Below, piece by piece: positions 39,901 to 52,136 of a stretch of DNA of 64,000 nucleotides. The DNA lies in the NCBI GenBank assembly GCA_019914995.1, contig CM034145.1, forward strand, positions 1,984,001 through 2,048,000, written 5' to 3'. The stretch comes from Acanthochlamys bracteata (taxonomy: Eukaryota > Streptophyta > Magnoliopsida > Pandanales > Velloziaceae). A program made the position numbers and the translations under genes. Position 1 is the first letter of the stretch; each line of letters opens with the position of its first letter. Under the pieces are notes generated by a model, which worked only from the letters and a program-made list of their open reading frames with translations, was not told the DNA's origin and did no database searches.

Positions 39901-42318
39901 CTTGGTCCTAACATGTGGTCTGCTTAATATTGCTTTCAGGGGCCATGATTTATTCTTAATCCCTGCATCATTGATTGTAATAAATTCTGTCAAAGAAGTA
40001 AGTCATCTACATTACAAAAGAAAAGATTGGTTAGAGTCGAGTGTCACTATTCCAAACGACTTCCTGGATATGGTTTCATCAAGTTTGGCATCACAATCTC
40101 TGCTCTCCACAAAGAATGAAATCGTACGATTTCGGTGCAGGGTATGCTGTGTTATCTTCAATACTCAGTATTATTTCGAATGTTCACAGTCCTTAGGGCG
40201 ATTTTCCATAGCTTTGTGAATGACAGCCATATATATGTCGAATGCAGGTTGTTGCTATATATATGCTTCTTCTGCAGAATTCTACACATAATTCTGCAGG
40301 ATCATATTCCTATAAGAAAATGGAAGCTCCAATGACTAAATCTCCATTAGCAGGATTTGTTTTGGGTGAGGACATTATAATCTTTAGAAACTTGAAGTAT
40401 TAAATATTAAAGTGTGTGTTATCTTTCTTTTAACCAAATGAAACTTGTAATCTATTCCTATGTTGGTAAAAATACATATGTTGAATTGGAACAACAGACT
40501 GAGTTTGATAGAATTTGGAAGTGGGATTGAGAAAAGATGTAGTGGTTATTTGATTTGTCGAAGGGCCCAATATTAAGTCCATAGCCTGAAAACATTGACC
40601 AGCTACATATTTTAAGTCCCACAGGTAGTCCCTATGTTTCTGACGTGTGTTTTACTTAGTCCAGATTACTGCTTAATCATGTAAGTTTTTTTATCTAGCC
40701 TTCTGGTAGGGATCTGTTCTTGCCTTCTCTCTTTTATTGCTAATTTTTTATTTTTAGAAGTTTTACAGCATATTTTTTTAAAGTGTTGTTTCTTCCTCTT
40801 TTTAGAACAGTCATTCGACCTACAATGTTATACGGTAGTGAGTGCTGGGCTGTTAAAGGTTAAGATGTTCATAAAATTAATGTAGCTGAAATGAGGATAT
40901 TAAGATGGATATGTGGGTATACTAGAATGGATAAATACGAAATGAGAATATACGCCAACAAGCAGTTGTCGCGCCAATCGAAGACAAGTTAAGGGAAGGT
41001 AGGTTTAGGTGGTTCGGGAATGTCTTGCACAGACCTAAAATTGCTGCAGTGCATAAGAGTGATGATCCTTTTGAACTCTTTAGGAGAAAAAGAGGTAGAC
41101 CAAAATTAACTTGGTCTAGGTGGTGGCGAAGGATTTAGAGGAATTAGATTTTTTGCTGAGTCTGGTTTATAATTGAATGGAATAGAGAAAATGGATTCCA
41201 GTAGCCAACCCCACGCAAGTGGATAAAGGCTTAGTTGTTGTTGTTGTTGTTTCTTCATCTTTTTCTTTTTCATCTTTTAAACTAAGTTATTGCAAGTTTC
41301 CTGTGCATTTCTGCTTCCCTCACAATATAATGTTTTGCAATGGCATGTAATATGTCTCCTTGGTTTTCATCCTTGTAGATGATGGGTCATCGTTGTGCTG
41401 TTGTTGGGCTGACAGCAGCAATGCTGAAATGTTGCTAAGGCTGCAGGAACTACCATCTTCTGCTTTCTTCGACAGTCACAATTATAGGTCCTTTCTTGGA
41501 GGGAGGAATAACATTTCCCATAGCAGAAAACCTCGTAATGACATGTCTTGCTACCTAGAGAAGATACTAAGAAAGCACCGTAGGGTGTTTGTTAAGAACT
41601 ACGGTCTCCTACCTGACTTGTTATCTCTAGATCTTACATTTTCTGTTGCTTCGGATAAAGTCCTCACTACTGCAGAAGAAGAATTTCTCAAGTTTGTTGT
41701 GCTTCATGCATGTTCAGGACCTAATTTTGTAAGTTGTCTTTCTTCAATTGTTATTTATGAACTTAAATTCTCTAAGCATAGAAATGCTGAAATTTTTATC
41801 AGTTTTGCCTGATACATAACTTTTTTAGTTTTTCATCAAGTTGTACTGAGATTGCAATTGCTTGTACGGTTCTTGTAGTTTCTGGAAGATCCCCAGTGTC
41901 GATACGTTCAATTTAGTGCATGATAGAAGTAACAAGAAATGAGTTTAAGATTAGAGTTTATCCAGTACATCCAGTAGAAGGATAATATGACAATTGCTCT
42001 TGTGAATCCTTATTTCCCGGTAACCTTTTTGAGGATCAAAGAACTAATTGATTTCAGCAACTGTTACGTATACTGTTAGAGGTATCTCGAAGTTGGTAAT
42101 TGTCAATGTAGTGCTGACAACTTTGTTTCTATTAATTTTTTTATCCCTCGCAGGATGTTCTTTGCAGTACAGGAGACGTGAAAGATTTACAGTGGTTAGA
42201 CTCGGAACTTTTAGAATTACAGTCTGCGACTTTGTCATTGCCTAATATACATCTTAGGGAAGTTAAGAAGGTAAACCCTCTTAAAGAGGCTAAGAACTTG
42301 TTTAATGAACTATCATGA
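30929..42318 (+). CDS. CTC1: CTC1, large subunit of the telomeric CST complex (16 exons)
   Basis: CTC1 is the OB-fold scaffold of CST (CTC1-STN1-TEN1), which binds single-stranded telomeric DNA and helps replicate and cap chromosome ends. Exons: 30929-31945, 33125-33243, 33336-33404, 33488-33566, 33676-33738, 33983-34060, 34147-34347, 35805-35906, 37652-37924, 38031-38360, 38443-39063, 39136-39227, 39940-40141, 40248-40365, 41379-41728, 42154-42318. They give 3879 nt, 1292 codons plus stop, all in phase, close to the known plant CTC1 length of about 1270. Plant CTC1 blocks include FTPITYSVLLSGTISLP, SGRLELEDATGSLDIVVPDL, FAEALVLPYDIVFLDSLSLG and a C-terminal DDGSSLCCCWAD. I chose the ATG at 30929 (MAEAAVLITVADLL); an in-frame ATG at 30845 would add 28 residues. 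The intron after 37924 appears to start with GC. Confidence 0.94.
40804..41248 (+). mobile_element. 5'-truncated RTE-type LINE in a CTC1 intron
   Basis: About 445 bp in the sense orientation, in the intron between 40365 and 41379. The translation shows the end of an RTE/plant non-LTR polyprotein: RPTMLYGSECWAVKG, then AEMRILRWICGYTRMDK, KLREGRFRWFG-like and GRPKLTW-like blocks, broken by several stops and frameshifts. It ends in a (TTG)n tail, the typical RTE 3' end. Flanks gtttcttcctcttttt (40788-40803) and gtttcttcatcttttt (41249-41264) form a 16-bp target duplication with one mismatch, showing target-primed insertion of a truncated copy. Confidence 0.9.
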
Positions 42319-44480
42319 GGATGCACCTGTTTTCTGCCATTCTGGACACCAAGTTATCCAATCTAACTGTTGCATGGAATCAAGTGGTGTAGCTGCTATG
42401 TTTAGGTGATGAAGATTGGTTTTGGATTTGAAAAGGTCGCTTAGTATTACTGTTAGGACCATTCATCACATTAATTGCTAAAATGCTGAATGAATGAGTG
42501 CAAAATCATCAAATTAGGGAAGATGCTATGGATTGGTAATTGGGTGCAACGCTCGTTCAGTAGGATGACTCATGGTTCCTTGGTTTTGCCATTGGAAATA
42601 ATTTGTTTTCCTAATATGTCTCAAATGTTATCAAGATGGCAATGGGAAGAGTTTGTGTGGAATTGCAAATATTGTGGGTTGTGGTGACTGCCATTCTGAG
42701 AAAATTGTGTACAAGAGTTTCATAACCAGACATGGTAATTGCATCTGTTCAGGTCAGTATGGAGAGGCATGTAGGTTCATTGTAGTGGAATACTGGGGCT
42801 TTCCTACTTTAGCTAGCCTCCATACATGATTGTTCAAGATCAATATTGAATCATTGGTTGGTGCATTCCTGTGTATTGTTATGGGCTACTGCAGGAGCAG
42901 GATTCATCACAAGCACAATACAATACTTTTACTTTTTGAAGTACGGGCAAGTCCTTGCTGGAGCTAATGACATCGACTGGTATGCTGCGAAAACTTGGTG
43001 CACTGGTATGATAGGCTGTGGTGACTACTGTTAGTGCTTCCTTAAGTATTACCTTGATAGTTCATTGCATAAAAATTGGAATCCAAATCCTCTGCCCCAC
43101 CATTGAGGGACTCCGCGGAAGTGGTTACTTGGTTAAGTGCAGATGGAGACTCTAATCATCTGGTGAAATTGTTGCATCAGTTCTTATACATCGCATAAGA
43201 AGAGCATTCAGATACAATCACAGATGTTCATATCTTCGTAGGTTTGGTGGTCATGAGTGCAGAATGGGTGTGAACTATTGTGGTAATTAAATGTACTGGT
43301 TGGTGTGCAGGACTTTCTGTCTGACACATGTGCTGGTTCAAGTCTGTTTCCAAAGCAAACAAGTCCCCAATTGGTTATCATGTTAATCTATATCATTTCA
43401 GGAGATCATCTGTGGAATGAGTAACCTGCCAACTTATGGTTTTTATGTATCAACAGCTGCCTGATGCCGTTTTGTTTTTATTTGCACGATATTTGATGGG
43501 CTTGACAGATGTAACCTATTGAATAATACTCATACTTGATTCTGGAAGCACTGGACGGTGGATGCATTTTGATACTGTTTTGTTTACGATGTACGTGTAT
43601 CCTGATTAGCAGAACTCTGTATATTTTGTTGTTTGGTTGCGTTGGTGATTAAGGTTACATACTTGATATTTACTTTCATAAGCAACAATTTACGCGTCGG
43701 TACAGATTGTTTTTTATTCTTGAAGCTCTTGGCCCATCAATGTATTAAAGCTAGTTTTTGTACCTTCTCGCAGGTTTCCCCGTTCTTGTAAACCTGCAGC
43801 TGTTTTGATAGCGTGATATTTTTTTTGTGAATACTCAATGGCAACTTAACAAGATCTCAGCTGCTATACTTTTCCAATGAGCATCAGGTTTGATGCTTTT
43901 CTGGTCCTTTGCATAGTACTGTTTGTATATGTGAAGTTTCAGCTACCCCGCCATGTTACTAAGTGTGAAAGAATCTAATTTCCACCAGTAACTGATGCAT
44001 ATTCTGCCTTCGATATCTTTGGTATGTTTTCTTAAGCTGCCTTTTGTACTACGTAGTAGGACATGATCATTTTGTTGTACATTAACGCAAGTGTTTTGTG
44101 TATTATAGAGGGGCAGCAGCCACACAGTGGAGGCTGGTGATGGAATTGGTGATCTAGTTGGGTGTGGCGTCACTAAAGGCAAAAGATAGAAACAGGGTGC
44201 CGACGATGGCAGACGGTGGTAAGAGGCATGGCTAAAAACATTTTTTCTTAATTGACAAACGCTTTATTAAACATGCCAATTCGTAAATAGTCTAGTGGGT
44301 TTGATGTCTCGCTCTATATATAGAGGTTATAGTTTGGCAAAAAAAAGCTAAGTGTTTAATTTGTACAAAAGTACTTTAAATTGGTAGATATTTTGTGTAG
44401 ACTTGAGTTCAAAGTATTTCTAAAATAAGTTGGTCTTTTGATACTTTTTACAAATATGAGATAGATTTGGAGTAAAACTT
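42319..44480. other. CTC1 3' region and spacer
   Basis: The first several hundred bases after the CTC1 stop probably hold its 3' UTR. Short plus-strand open stretches near 42.5-43.0 kb look unpatterned. No further gene, structural RNA or intact repeat is visible. Confidence 0.5.
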
Positions 44481-44482
44481 TA

Positions 44483-47400
44483 CGGTTTGTTTTGAGATAT
44501 AAGAGTAATAAATAAAAATAAGAGTAAGATTAATAAGAGTAAATTATTTGGGTGAAGATGAGAGTAAGAATAATAATTTATTTCGTCTTATTTGAATATA
44601 TTAATAAAAATAATGAAGAATAAATAATTAATTTTGTTTGGTAACGATTAATAAATAAGACTAATTTTTGTAGAATGTCTGGAATATTCTTTTGTGTTTT
44701 TTGGTTAAGCAACACAGATTTTTAGATTTGAGGATGCTTACCTATATTTTGTGAAGAAATTAAACAAAACCAAAACAGATTTCTGTTTATGATTTGCCAC
44801 TTTGATTTAATTTGGTAATATCAATAATAATACAAAAAATTCAGTAGAAAAGGTGGATATTTTTAATTTTCTATTCTAAATACAAATAAAAATTGGAGAA
44901 TTTTTTTTTTTTTCACCTGCTTAAGCAACTGGAACAACTAGATCATATATTCTACTGAAACATGGAAGTTTTCAGCTGCCTAAGCAATTAAGTGGATACA
45001 TCGTAATTCCAATATTCTGTTCTAAGCAACTGGAACAATCCAAAAATATTACAAGTTAATAAACCAACTAGAACAACTACATAGTCAGAACATTGCTAAA
45101 TACATTAGTGGATACATCATAACAATACTACATATACGAAGAAGGTGAAGATTCAAAATTCGAATGCCATTTGAAGTAGTTCTCGATATCTTGAATGGCA
45201 CTATCTTAAGCTTGCAATCTGCACAAAAGAAATTAAGATTCACTTTTGATAAGAAGAAGTAGATGACCATATGAAGAAGATGACAGATTGTAAAAGAGGT
45301 ATGAGAATGTTTCTAGATTACATTGCTAACTTACGAAGCCATCAAGGGATGAGATAGCATTGCTAACTTCCTCAGCAGTGTCGTAGGTCACTAATATAAA
45401 ATGGGATGCACTCAAGAGAAAAAGAAAGAAAATGTTGCTATTAATACATATATATAAAAGATGAAGCACTCTCCAAACAATGTGTCTTTCAACTCTGAAT
45501 CATAACAGATTTGATAATCAATTCATCAAGGATAGCTAAGAAAGCCAAATATAGTAGTAGCAAATTGTATTCATGGTGCTCATCATAGTTAAAATAATTA
45601 GCAATCAGCCTATGTTTAACTCTAGATGATCAACAACCAGTCCAACCTAGACTTGTCTATACACCAAAGATCAAAAGACAACATGTGGTAGTCTTGCAAC
45701 TTTAATGGCACTGACCATAGATGTGTGTTGCAAACATCACTGAATGGCAAAGTGTATATTAACTTGACAGCACAAGAGTGTCTAGTTAAGTAAATAAAAC
45801 TCAATTCCTATTTGTTTTAACAAACAAGAAAGCCAAGCAAGTACTACTAAAAAATATTTAAACACTGTTTGTCAAAAGAGAAGAGTTGAACCAATTAGTT
45901 GAAAGTTTACTTACCAACATTTCTTTGAAGTGAGCCTCAAATTTCGTAGGAGCAGACCCTTTATTGACAGCCAATCTCTTTTGCCCAACAGAGATCCACT
46001 ACGTCCATTTTAGGTAGTAAGAAATTAATAGCTTTATTTAGCTGCCCATGCATTCTGTCACGGGCCTAGAGTAACTCTAGGCCCATGACAAATTCTGAAG
46101 AAACAAAACGTCTTTAGTAACTAGTATAGTAAAAACAAATAAATATTTTGACATTAAATACAGTGAGCTTTGCCAAATGGTTGTTCTAAAATTTACCTAA
46201 AAATTAGACTATTCCACTCTTGTTCTCATGTTAAAAGATCACAGAGGTATGTATGGTGTTAGAAGATAAGATGAGAAAAATAATAATCCAAAGAAATGTT
46301 CATACGCCCGTAGTCATATAATTCATCCATCACGAATAATTAATATCATTTACATTCTCCTTTATTCTTTCGCATGACTTTATTATAAGCGTTCCGTCAA
46401 AGAACTTGTTTGACAACACCACAGAAAGATTCATTGCTCATATTCTTAACATAATGCGCAACAATGGTATACGGACTTATATTTTATAGGTATATCATCA
46501 ATTAATTTAGTTACTCGTCAGAAAACTTAGCAATAAAATGAACTAACTACAAGTAGAACAATCTACCTACCTATCAATCCTTATGACGGGTACAATCACT
46601 CCCAACAGCACGAGTACTCAGTTTTTTATCCAAAATTGGCATGATTAGAAGAATCTAGAAGAAGCTGAACAATCAGTTACACAATAAATACTGGTATGTA
46701 CAGAAACGACAAATCAAGCAAAGACAGAAAGTACCATTAATGATATCCTCCACAACCAAGGTTAATCCAAATAATGCACCAAAACACACTAAATTCACTT
46801 ATGGATGCAACAAGATTCTCCGTACATGGAAATGAAAAGAAAACATAAGAAGATTCACTTACAATGCAACATGATTCATTATGTACATTGAGAGGAAAAG
46901 AAACATAAGAAGTTACAATCAGTCTCAGGGGATTGACGCATACCTTAAGGGTAGTCCCTTGTGCTTTGTAATTTGCTAAACTTGCTGTAGCTCCCTCAAA
47001 ACTATAGGTTGATCACTAAGACATAACATCTTTACATCTGTAAACCAACAATTCTCGCGGCCATTGATGAGTCAGATCTTCCAGCTCTAGATTCTCTCTT
47101 ACTCTAAACCCTAAAATCTTAAGAAGAAATCAAAAATCCGACAAAATTCAAAAAATCACATGATTTCAAAAATTGAAATCGATGAAATTAATTCAAAATC
47201 GAAAAGGAATTGAAAGGAGCGGCGAAAACGAAATCGAATGAGTTTCAGAACATACTTCGATCGACGGCAGCGAGCGGCGCGGCAAGATTAGAGGAGCGGT
47301 GAGTGAAGGAAAGAGTTGAATGACTGTATCGAGAAGAAAACGGTGAAAGTGTATAACTACGATGAACTAACGTGGGCAAGGCAGGAACTTCAAAAAGTCA

Positions 47401-47600
47401 ACAATAGTAAGATTACTCTTCACTTGGTTACACTCCACATTAGAGTATAATGAATTATTCCGTAATAAAAATTAATGGAAAGAAATTTTACTCTCCATTA
47501 ATATTATAAATTTATTGCCAAATAAAAATAATAATGAGTAATTAATTCACTTACTCTCAATTTTCTCTATTTTTTCTAATGCAAACACAGTGTTCTATAG
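44483..47600. mobile_element. Possible old PIF/Harbinger-like element (about 3.1 kb)
   Basis: The left edge (about 44483-44530, ggtttgttttgagatataag then gagtaag) and the reverse complement of the right edge (about 47555-47600, tgtgtttgcattagaaaaa then gagagtaag) are similar. A second inward pair, tttggtaacgattaat and tttggcaataaat, adds to the symmetry. A minus-strand frame near 46390-46475 reads TIVAHYVKN, recalling the HNVKNR block of PIF/Harbinger nucleases. Repeat ends and target duplication are not clean, so the class is a guess. The alternative is an ordinary small gene flanked by two MITE-like blocks. Confidence 0.3.
45915..47064 (-). CDS. Unrecognised small spliced frame on the minus strand
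   Basis: Three exons fit together in phase: 47064-47036, 47001-46944 and 45977-45915. Each has a proper acceptor and a GT donor (gtaaag, gtatgc, gtaagt). They encode 50 residues: MAARIVGLQ..., then FEGATASLANYKAQGTTLK, then RLAVNKGSAPTKFEAHFKEM and one Leu. Upstream at about 47.2-47.4 kb is a GC-richer block with a donor gtatgt that looks like a 5' UTR exon. Further exon-like patches lie downstream at 45343-45398 (VTYDTAEEVSNAISSLDGF) and 45085-45230, but I could not join them in phase. I do not recognise the protein. It could be a decayed gene, or cargo or transposase of the element suspected here. Confidence 0.35.
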
Positions 47601-47830
47601 TCAAACTTGATAAGAGATTATGGGTTTAACTACCAACGCCTGCATCGACTATCAGCAAAAATTATTATTTGAGAAAAAAGAATACTACAACAAACATGCT
47701 ATAATGACCATTATCATATATATCAATTGCCTAGGACGTAATGTATGAAATAGTTTATCATATCATTTTGTTTATCTGACAATTCATCCTACTAATATTT
47801 AGTGGATCTCGTATGTGGTGAGTTGAGAAA

Positions 47831-48202
47831 GTGACGTACCATTTCACATTAAAGTTTTCTCGAAACCAAATTGTGTATTTTTTTTTTTCTTTCTTTTCCT
47901 ATATGAAATTTTTTTTGCTACTGCCAAACATCGAGAAAACCAGTTTTGTTATTCTTACTCTTATTTTTTCCCACTCTAACCAAATGTTCTTTCCCCTCAA
48001 ATCCTTGCAAAGGGTCTATCCAGTGTACTCAACATTCAGTTTGCAGATATGCCAAAAAGAAAGCAATGAAACCCACATACTTCAACAATGTGCCCAGGTT
48101 ATCAGAATGGTGTCCGTTGCATTACTGCAACTTAGACGAGTTCTTCCCGCTTGCTCTGAACAAATAGCGTTTGCCTACAACGGCAATGAAACTCTAGAGT
48201 GA
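47831..48202 (+). CDS. Candidate small secreted Cys-rich peptide gene (probably frameshifted)
   Basis: In one frame (open 47907-48167, no in-frame ATG at the front) a hydrophobic stretch LLFLLLFFPTLTK is followed by six cysteines spaced C-6-C-5-C-5-C-22-C-4-C and a stop. In a second, overlapping frame an ATG at 47903 starts MKFFLLLPNIEKTSF, a signal-peptide-like sequence. The layout (hydrophobic start, then an even number of Cys) suits a secreted Cys-rich peptide, but one frame has the start and the other the cysteines. An indel or an unseen splice could explain this. No family is recognised. Confidence that it is functional is low. Confidence 0.3.
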   Translation: MTYHFTLKFSRNQIVYFFFSFFSYMKFFLLLPNIEKTSFVILTLIFSHSNQMFFPLKSLQRVYPVYSTFSLQICQKESNETHILQQCAQVIRMVSVALLQLRRVLPACSEQIAFAYNGNETLE

Positions 48203-48552
48203 CTGAAGAAACCCAGTTTAGGCTTGCGACAAGCCTGACAATGACCTTGATGGTTGTTGATGCGGGCATTGCAAAAATTTTATCAATTGCTTTAAAGATT
48301 ATGTACATGTTTTTATCACTGTATTAACTGTTTTATCTGTTAATGAATAGGAATATAACAAAATTCTACAAAGTATAAAGGGCTATGTTTTAAACGAGAA
48401 TGTTTGTTTATATAGGAAAGAACAGTTACAAATACATGTATATATACACATTTACTAGTAGACCATCCTCTTTTACTTCATGTTCTTACCATTTATGAGT
48501 TATTTTATTTTATTTTATATTTTGGTGGGGGTTTTGTTTGTTATGGAGCATC

Positions 48553-49113
48553 TGTTAGACATTATAAAGCTACTATGTAAATTAGTGGTTAATTAAAATG
48601 TAATAAGTTAAATGTGCATTCATATTGGAATGCAAAAATCAAGAAACACAAACTATCATCCAAAAAGTTAGAAACCCAATGGTCAAGGACTTGGAAGCAT
48701 CTCTTGAAAAATGGAAGGCGAAAGGACTTGGACAATTAATAGGAAGATGAAATGACAACCGTTTGAAAGTTCAAGAGTCTCGTTAGGGCATTATATATAT
48801 AAATGAGCGATATTTGTTTAGAACAAGAAAAAGAATCATTCACACATCAAGTGTGAGAGATAGAAACAACATTATAGTGAGAGTTTCTACTTAAAGTGTA
48901 TTAAAAGAATTTATAATTGCTTTGATTTAGTGATTTTTTTGAAGGCTAATTTGCCTTCTTGTGGGGCTTTTTTCGTTTTTTCCCACGTAAATCTCTTGTG
49001 TTTGTGATTGTATTGCTTTTATTTCAATTCTCGTATTGTTTACGCAAGATTGTTTAGTGTCTTATATTTTCACTGCGTCTATCGACAACCGAACACATTC
49101 GGTATTTCTAACA
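48553..49113. mobile_element. Solo LTR of Ty1/copia type (fossil)
   Basis: A 561-bp block starts TGTTAGA and ends TTCTAACA, the TG...CA inverted ends of an LTR. The flanks gcatc (48548-48552) and acatc (49114-49118) match at four of five bases. Inside is a TATA-like attatatatataaatg box, then a U5-like tail. No primer site, gag or pol follows, so it looks like a solo LTR left by recombination between two LTRs. The copia assignment rests on the TGTTAG end type only. Confidence 0.65.
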
Positions 49114-49429
49114 ACATCAACAAGCACTGCAATGAATAAGTACTGATTCAAATCGAACCAAACTGGAACAAGGCAACTGAAAGAAGCAGTCACCAGAAAC
49201 CAAACCAAGCTGATAAAAAGGACTTGATTCAATACTAACTTTGAGCAGACAAAACTGAAGCCGGATGCAACTTTGATCAAGGTGTTCTAGCACCGTCAAG
49301 ATTGATAGTTTCACTTGTCCATCATCTTCTGGAAATAAGAATAAGGAATAAAGAGCAATACATGTTATCAAATTCATTGACCGCTGCTAAATGGAAAACA
49401 ATACTAAGTACTAGATCAACAAATTACGA

Positions 49430-50110
49430 TCAATTAACTATGATGAATAATGAAACCACGTCCTTAGTGAGACCAACATACTTCAGGCCAATACTTTTTG
49501 ACTGTCGAGGCAATCTTGAGATACTTCCAATTAGAAAAGTGTGCCTAGAGGCGGAAGTTATGCAATAATTGCAATTACTTAGTTTCAAATACGATAGGTT
49601 AGAAAGATCATTGTATGAGCTCCAGCTTGGAAATTCACTGCCAAGGAAATCTTCATACAAAATTTCTTAAGACAATTTGGTGGCAACAGAAAGAAATAAA
49701 ACACTTGTCCATGCTCCTCTTGTCCGTTTGGGTTCTAGATGGGTGGTGTCCATTTCCGGTCCAAATGCTCTGAGAGGGTGTTAGTTTAAAATATGCTATC
49801 CAACTTTTTTGTACAATCATCTGAAAATTTTGCATTCTTTGGGTGGTGAATATAGTCAGTGGTGGTGCTGCAGGGAAGATAAATCTTTCAAGATGCAACT
49901 TTTGTTGGTGGGTGTGTGGCAGATTACCTCCATGGTAAATATCATGCAGCAATTCCACCTCATCATAGCTTGTGAAACCACTATCCAAAGTGATATTTGG
50001 AATGATGCATGAACTCTATCATCTTTATATACACTCAAAACAAGCATGGTCTTGTCAATTCCTCTAATTCCTACGATACCATATACATAGACTCTCATGC
50101 ATCTTTCTTT
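49430..50110 (-). pseudogene. Decayed NB-LRR (NLR) gene relic
   Basis: Minus-strand pieces resemble the intact NLR at 52.1-55.2 kb. At about 50098-49980 a broken P-loop region reads VYGIVGIRGIDKTM then VYKDDRV, against GIVGIGGIGKTTLAQKVY in the intact gene. A frame change follows and the text resumes with YDEVELLHDI (intact YNEVELLHEI). Then the sequence jumps to an LRR piece at about 49660-49540, FPSWSSYNDLSNLSYLKLSN, against FPTWMSQNHLSNLSFMYLMN. The CC domain, most of NB-ARC and most LRRs are missing. The P-loop Lys is kept but the preceding Gly is Asp. It is a truncated, frameshifted tandem paralogue and cannot encode a working receptor. Confidence 0.85.
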
Positions 50111-50274
50111 GTCAAAAACACAATTCGGATAAATTCACAAGTTAATTTCACTTGTTATTATTTTTCAATAGAAAAAGTACAATTTATATATGGAACAAGT
50201 ATCTAAAATAAAAAATAATATTTAATATCTAAATTAGAAAAAATATTCAATTAGATATTTCAACACTATTTTTC

Positions 50275-51250
50275 AACTTGATGCATAGATATCACGCATG
50301 CCCAACTTGTCTAAAAACTCGAATATATACATTGAAACTGCTCTTGTGAGAATGTCGGCTAACTGCTTTTTTATTGAATTTTAGGTAACTTCAAAATTTT
50401 TTATCCAACTTCTCTTTAATGAAAAACTTATCACCTCAATACATATTGTACGGTTATATTGGACTGGATTATATACTATATCACGTGCTATTTTGTTATC
50501 ACAGTATAATTGAATCGGTTGCTTATGTGCAAAGTCTAAATCTTTCAGAAGAAATTTCAACTATAATGCTTCACAAAGTCTAAGTTTTAAACATATAAAT
50601 TCGGCTTCTGCACTTGAGCGTGTTACAATATTATACTTTTTTTCTTCTAGATTTAACTAAAATATCGCCCATAAGGTAAATTAATCTGAGATGGACTGTA
50701 TACAATCAATTGCTCCAGCCCAATTAGCATCAGTACATGTGTTTATATTATCATAATCCATATTCTTTATGAACAAAATTTTTTTTTCAGGAACAAATTT
50801 CAAATACCTCAAAATACACATAACTGTATTTATATGTTACTCTCAAGGACTATATATAAATTTACTGACTATATTCATGCATAGATAAGATCAGGTCTTG
50901 AATGCGCAAATTATATCAACCTTTGTACAAATTTCTGATATCTTACTTTGTTAGCTGGTACTTGATTAACATCAATAGGCAACTTCGAACCTTCTTACAT
51001 TAGCGTATAAACTGATTAGCACACAGACATACCGATCTCCTCTAAAAAATCTAAAGTATACTTTCATTGAGACAGAAAGGTTCCATTCTTAGATTGGGAC
51101 ACTTTGATCCGAAAAAAGTATTTCAATGAATCAAGACTTTCAAATTCTCTAAATAAGTACTTTTGTAATGCCTTTTTTTCTTCCAAACTATTCACTATAA
51201 CGATCATGTTATCTATATATACAAATAAGTGTAATATTTTTGCCATCCCT
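50275..51250 (-). mobile_element. Ty1/copia fragment (fossil)
   Basis: Minus strand. The upper end encodes the palm end of a copia reverse transcriptase (VYIDNMIV, then LKYFFRIKVSQSKNGTFLSQ). The lower end recalls the copia RNase H tail (LYCDNKIARDI, then QLADILTRA). LTRs, gag and integrase are not present. It is a broken fragment with several breaks, and old to judge by its decay. It separates the NLR relic from the intact NLR gene. Confidence 0.85.
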
Positions 51251-52136
51251 ACTATAGGAACGAAGCTAGAGACTCACATAAAAGTTATGACCTCGATAAT
51301 GCAAAGGAGGACAAGGTCAGAGAGGTTTACCAAAGCGGATTCCGTCAGGTTTTCAGACTGAAATCTCTGCCCTATTTTCTTGGGAATCAGTTCTTTTTTC
51401 ATTTTTTTTGGCATTTAACAAGTGTTGTTCGTACCCTTGCCTACAGTTTTGAAAATTTTAATTCGTTTTGTCTACTTGACCAAAAAAAAAGTAACAATAA
51501 CAAAATTTAGTAGAGGCGAAAATCAAATGCGTGCAATGAGGTGGTATTTACTTAGTGAAACTGGAACTTCATATCCCGGTTGAGGAGGGATGAGACCGGG
51601 ACATGAAGTTCCTCTTTCATATGATCCTCTGCTCTTACTTGCATTCGGCCCTCATAGGCGCAAACATTTACCTCAACCCTATGCCAGAGGAATTTCTTCT
51701 TCCTACTAATAGTTTGGATGACTTCAGTCATCCTTTGAATTTCAAATGTGAAGCAGTTGTAAAAATTTTGAAGTGTTATTATATCATTGATTATATTTGC
51801 ATCTGAAAACAAACCTTTAAATGAATCAGAAGCAAATTGGAAAATGCACGGAGCCGTAGACTCAATGACTTCGAAGAAAATCGCCTACATTGCCTTGTAT
51901 TGCATACATTCACACAAACACATTATATGTGAACTTATCAACAAAACTAGTAATGTAAACTATTACAAAATTCTCAAACTGAATCTTGCCTGCTGCAAAA
52001 TATGAACTGAAATTAACTTCAAAGTTTGTGACTTCACAGTCTTGACTTGTCTGCTAAAAATAAAAGAAAGCAAGGGAGTAATGTAGACAAGAAGTTGAAT
52101 GCAGTATAAATCAGAAAATGCACGAAGACATACAGC
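51251..52136. other. Spacer downstream of the NLR gene
   Basis: About 0.9 kb. The part next to the NLR stop (about 51.9-52.1 kb) is probably its 3' UTR. A minus-strand open stretch at 51812-51552 has no family resemblance that I can name. Nothing else is supported. Confidence 0.5.

Noticed and set aside
42490-43034. Short plus-strand open frames after CTC1
   Set aside because: They do not continue CTC1 after its stop and carry no domain. Treated as 3' UTR or spacer.
51552-51812. 86-codon minus-strand open frame downstream of the NLR
   Set aside because: No family resemblance, and it lies between decayed copia DNA and the NLR 3' UTR. Not enough support for a gene.
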